Part shown: piece after piece, positions 60,656 through 64,000 of the stretch
Layout: every line of letters starts with the position of its first letter
Numbering within the stretch: the first letter of the stretch is position 1
DNA from: Closterium sp. Naga37s-1
Taxonomy: Eukaryota; Streptophyta; Zygnematophyceae; Desmidiales; Closteriaceae
Assembly (NCBI GenBank): GCA_947471745.1
Contig: CANJKZ010000777.1
Span: 2,722,001-2,786,000, forward strand
Reading direction: 5' to 3'
Length of the DNA: 64,000 nt
Notes under the pieces: model-generated
Database searches by the model: none
What the model was told of the DNA's origin: nothing
The model's input: only the letters and a program-made list of their open reading frames with translations
Translations under genes and position numbers: made by a program

Positions 60656-60897
60656 TGTCAGACTAATATATAATTCTATATATTGTTCTATAACTGCCTG
60701 TAGTGTAGAATACTGTAGTCATATATCTTTCTAGTTGGTGGTGCACCTTGCATGCTCTGTTTGCTATATGTATTCTTGTGCTATAGTGAACATCATTCCC
60801 CTCTCAACTTTCTCGACACTTCTCCTTACCCTCGAACTCGATCACTAAGCTACTAAACCTATGGCTCCTAAGCCTACTCATGCTTAGTATCTTAACA
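60656..60897 (+). repeat. LARD-K 3' LTR
   Basis: 242 bp; followed by AAAAC. Confidence 0.92.
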
Positions 60898-60902
60898 AAA
60901 AC

Positions 60903-61264
60903 GAACTCGTAGGTTGAACCGACGACTCCCATTGGTCGCTGAACAAAGTACGTGGATTTCTCGATAATAAATATTTCGCCCCAAGATGGGACGAGTTATT
61001 GTGAAGTGTGCAAAACCATTGTGCTAACCGAGATAATGATTTTGAACATGAATTATTCACCGTAACACGATCACGTTAATAACGCTATAACAATTTACCG
61101 TACCAGCTTGAAAACAAACACGTCCAATCGAGTCTGGGACTGACACGTGAGCTGTCTGATAAAAGTGCGCAAAAACAAAAGGGATTTGTTTACGACCCCA
61201 CGTTAACACTACGAGCCAAGCTTTCTAAAAAAACCATCTTCGTACAAGCAGCGAGAGCCATTAG
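60903..61264. other. Non-coding DNA upstream of the second Ulp1-like gene
   Basis: AT-richer sequence; no promoter element could be assigned with confidence. Confidence 0.4.
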
Positions 61265-62719
61265 ATGGCTACGGGGATAAAGAGAGAAGTTCGGCACAGC
61301 TACGAGGTAAGCTTAGCGATGATCAATACCATTGCTCAGGAAGCAGCATCTGGCGCAACGATGAGTACAATTCTAGAATGCAGCGACTCATCAACTTACG
61401 TCCTGAGCGACGTGAGCGAGGGAAGAGTGGACGCCATTTACTACCACGAATTTGCTCTCTTGCAGCGAAAAAGGAGCGCCATCTACAACTGGCATTCATT
61501 TGGTATAACGATCCCTGGGGCGGACACTTTTCGCATATCTTCCAATCTGGCGGTGAATGACAACATCATCGATTTACACAACATGTTTGTACACGAAAGG
61601 TGATGCGTTTGTACGATCATATGACCAGTGGAATATGACGTCTCATGTGCTTACCGTACAGCTTGCTTGACTTACATTACCCACGGCTGGGAAATGGACA
61701 AACATGGATCGCACTCGACTCTAAGCTTTCGATTACATGTCACAGCATGGGAAACTCATTGCCTGCTGCCCTGCCAGAAGATCGTTTCTAGACTTTGACT
61801 ACGTCGCTATAGTTGTCACTAGAAGGTGAGTACGGTATGTAGGAACAAACCGTACGAGACAAAGCATTCATTCGGATTCACATTCATCGAACGCTTCATT
61901 GTTGCACAGGTTTCATTTCAGCCTTGTTGTGGTGTCCAACACCCTCCTCACAGAGAGTTGGGATATTTCCTCTACAAACAGGCCAAATTTCTACCATTAT
62001 GACTCGGAAGGAATTGATATGGGCACCGAATGGGACGTGATCAAACGGTAAAGAGAACTATCACACAAAATTACGTTCACCATGAGTTTGCATGATGACT
62101 TATATTAATGTCCACCTTTGCTGTATGTACATGTTGGTGGCCAAAGAGGTGCATCGAGTCAGACCCGATGCTCTTGAACAAGACACTCTGGATGCCGAAA
62201 AAAAGGTTGAATGGTGCATATTACGGGTAAGAACACGACAAATGTGGCTAATGCACAGCGTATTTTCAATTTCCATTTTCATGATCGCCGCCTGATTGGT
62301 GATAATGCAGACCTGGAAGATCCCACAGCAACCGCTTCGCAGTGAAGAGTGTGGTATATACACCTGCATGTTTCTCCTCTCCCTTGTAACCCGTGACTTT
62401 CACAACCTTGATGGACCCTGATGACTATCGAACGAGTTAACACACAGATATGTCTTCCCATTCAGATGGTGTTGCTCCCGCAACTACAGGCGAACGGTGT
62501 TATCGTCCCATCGCAAGTACCGTTTTGCAGGAGGACTGAGGAGGGGTTGGAGCACCAATCTCTTCAACGGAGCTAGAAGAGCATGCAGCGGTTCTTAGCC
62601 TAAAACGAGAAGTACAGATTCTGCGTGCAGAGATAGCGGAGTTGCTGCAAAAAACTGATCGTCTAGAGGTGACCATATCGGCAAAGCTGGACGCCATCGA
62701 ACACGGGTCCCTACCCTAG
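61265..62719 (+). pseudogene. Ulp1/C48-type cysteine protease gene, copy 2 (multi-exon, frameshifted)
   Basis: The first exon starts MATGIKREVRHSYEV (61265) and reaches IYNWHSFGITIPGADTFRI and NDNIIDLHNMFVHER, ending near the donor GTGATG at 61602. The next block reads LGNGQTWIALDSKL and needs one base near 61728 to continue like copy 1 (LIAC, FDYVAIVV). 61910-62047 carries FHFSLVVVSN (His) and FYHYDSEG (Asp). About 62126-62226 has VAKEVHRV. 62311 onward has WKIPQQPLRSEECGIYTCMFL with Gln and Cys; the residue before Cys is Glu, where copy 1 has Asp. A TGA near 62419 and shifts follow, then the coiled coil LKREVQILRAEIAELLQKTD and TAG at 62717-62719. Same exon order as copy 1; probably non-functional. 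Confidence 0.65.
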
Positions 62720-63355
62720 GATGATATGGATGTTGACGCACTATGCTTGTGTAGCTGTTATGTGATGGTCTACGTGCTTAGTGTAATGTATAACTGAAAT
62801 AGGATGACAGCATTGCAACATAAGGGATTGATTATTGAATGTGTCAAAGTAAAAATGTAACGATTGATCATGATGTAAAGGCAATTGCAATACGATGTAG
62901 CACAGCTAAAATTTGTGGTTATATCACACTAGTTTTAAAACCAGTCAATCATCCTGCTACAATGACATGTGATACAGATTTCTAGTACTAGTGTAGGTGG
63001 AATGTTTTTAAGTAAATCTGTAAATAGCCAGGTGTTTCTTAATGGTTAACGTATTTAGGTTGCTTCACACAAAAATCTAATCCATAAATCCCACACACAT
63101 ATTCATAATACTAAAAAGAACAGAAACCCTTGCCAGAGTATCATCCATCCAAACCATTAATGGTATTACTAAAATATGGACACTCCACTAGAGATAGTGG
63201 CAATTTTTGCACCCCCAGACCTTTATACGTCCATAATTCATTTAGTAGGTTGTGATGGGATTGCACTTAGATATAGCATAATTAAAATTATGTGCATGTG
63301 TGAGTAAAGAAGTACATACAGTAGTAACGTTGATTTATTCATAGTATAAGTTTGG
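62720..63355. other. AT-rich non-coding DNA
   Basis: No gene or known repeat recognised before the Copia-L LTR. Confidence 0.5.
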
Positions 63356-63473
63356 TGTGAAAATAGTACGAGGAATGAATGAACTAGGAAGCCCGTGGGT
63401 ACAAATACCTAAACCTAAAAGAGTTGTACCCCATATTGTCAACCCCACTACAGCCTACAATATGGTTTTGACA
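63356..63473 (-). repeat. Copia-L 3' LTR
   Basis: 118 bp, related to the 124-126-bp LTRs of Copia-B, C and F; the partner is outside the window. Confidence 0.82.
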
Positions 63474-63739
63474 CATCCCCATAGGCAAAGTGGGGGACAA
63501 GCAAGAGAACAAGACCAGGTCAAGCTGAGGGTGGATCACAACGTCACCACACATCCCGAGCTCAAGTTCAAGGCCACAAGGCCAGTTCACATGCAGAATT
63601 ATAAATCAAGGTGAACAAGCAAGACTGTGATCTCAACCTAACAAGGGCAAGCAAGCAGGTGCAGGTATATATATGATCTCAACCTAACAAGGGCAAGCAA
63701 GCAGGTGCAGGTATATATAGATCACAGTACAAGCAAAGT

Positions 63740-64000
63740 CAAGAGGTGAGTAAGTGAGGCCCTGCAAGCACAAGACCAAGCATAGTACAGAAACGCTGAT
63801 GATCACAAGGCTGAAGTGCCTTGGTGAAGATATCAGCAGTGTTGGCCCGAGAGGCCACGTAAGCAAGACAAAGCTGGCCACGCTGCTGCAACTCTCAAGC
63901 AAGGAAGTAGCGCAGAGCAATGTGCTTCGTTCGGTGCTCCAGTGTGTGCTCCTGACACAAGGCCAGCATGGCCTTGTTGTCAACGTACAGAACTGGAGGA
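63740..64000 (-). pseudogene. Copia-L RNase H C-terminal part (partial)
   Basis: Minus strand reads SSVLYVDNKAMLALCQEH, HRTKHIALRYFLA, a stop, ELQQRGQLCLAYVASRANTAD and IFTKALQPCDHQRFCTMLG. It matches the end of Copia-B pol with one nonsense codon. The rest lies outside the window. Confidence 0.8.

Larger units (their letters stand above)
58787..60897 (+). mobile_element. LARD-K: non-autonomous LTR element
   Basis: 2111 bp with 242-bp LTRs (58787-59028 and 60656-60897) differing at a few bases, duplication AAAAC (58782-58786 and 60898-60902), primer site TGGAATCAGAGC at 59029 and G-rich tract CTTATGGGGGCG before the 3' LTR. The interior holds a GC-rich tandem leader like that of Copia-B, C and F (about 59200-59540), a C run (about 59557-59582), then CTGGAGCAGCCGCC-type repeats (59640-60150). 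No gag or pol. Its interior ends resemble LARD-D although the LTRs do not. Confidence 0.92.
63356..64000 (-). mobile_element. Copia-L: 3' end of a Copia-B-group element, continues beyond the window
   Basis: LTR 63356-63473 (118 bp; in minus orientation TGTCAAAACCATATTG... ending TTTTCACA), polypurine tract at 63474-63500, a 46-bp tandem duplication at 63628-63719, and then the RNase H end. TTTGG at 63351-63355 should be one copy of the target duplication; the other lies outside. Confidence 0.85.

Noticed and set aside
1-64000. CRISPR arrays, rRNA genes, bacterial operons
   Set aside because: The tandem repeats have no unique spacers of constant length, no rRNA-like sequence was recognised, and all gene signals are eukaryotic.

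Overview
This is eukaryotic nuclear DNA packed with nested LTR retrotransposons. The organism is probably a green-lineage (streptophyte-type) eukaryote. The evidence is plant-style Ty1/copia polyproteins, a chromodomain Ty3/gypsy element (chromovirus), an F-box/LRR fragment, an NB-LRR-like LRR stretch, a plant-like AP2-type domain and intron-containing genes. A GC-rich streptophyte alga would fit, but the species cannot be fixed from sequence alone. Nothing prokaryotic was seen.

Layout. 1-809: host DNA with an F-box/LRR gene fragment. 810-20252: one Ty3/gypsy element on the minus strand (Gypsy-A; 327-bp LTRs; target duplication AGTAT). Two complete copia elements are inserted in it: Copia-B (1336-8290, minus, TCGAA), which cuts the chromodomain, and Copia-C (12667-19886, plus, GATGC), which separates primer-binding site from gag. 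About 20.9-24.0 kb: a decayed hAT-like DNA transposon (hAT-M) with degenerate terminal inverted repeats; its gene is split by a non-autonomous LTR element (LARD-D, 22227-23521, CTCAT). About 24.5-38.9 kb: an old copia (Copia-E) whose integrase is split by Copia-F (27321-36299, CAACC). Copia-F is a tandem three-LTR composite carrying a captured piece of gypsy reverse transcriptase. 38.9-about 46.1 kb: a 3'-truncated minus-strand copia (Copia-G) holding a 336-bp TRIM with a tRNA-Glu-like segment (41137-41472). 46.4-48.7 kb: a decayed LRR gene interrupted by a solo LTR (48048-48173, GGAGG). 48.7-58.3 kb: a Ulp1/C48-type cysteine-protease gene followed by an AP2-like domain, the latter split by Copia-J (50975-57714, GAAAG), which has near-identical 1018-bp LTRs and a gag-pol frame with one internal stop. 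58787-60897: a second non-autonomous element (LARD-K, AAAAC). 61.2-62.7 kb: a second, frameshifted Ulp1-like gene. 63356-64000: the 3' end of another minus-strand copia (Copia-L).

How it fits together. Copia-B, C, F, G and L and the non-autonomous LARD-D and LARD-K form one related group. They share leader and polypurine-tract features, including a palindromic GGGCCC 31-52 nt after the start of the primer-binding site. That suggests the small elements borrow the proteins of the large ones. In four cases, removing an insertion together with one copy of its target duplication restores a reading frame (chromodomain, hAT gene, Copia-E integrase, AP2-like gene), so the insertion order is well supported. 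Most pol genes carry stops or frameshifts even though their LTR pairs are nearly identical.

The least explained material is the pair of Ulp1/C48 genes with their coiled-coil tail and neighbouring AP2-like domain, the unusual Cys/His motif of the copia group, and the tRNA-like TRIM.
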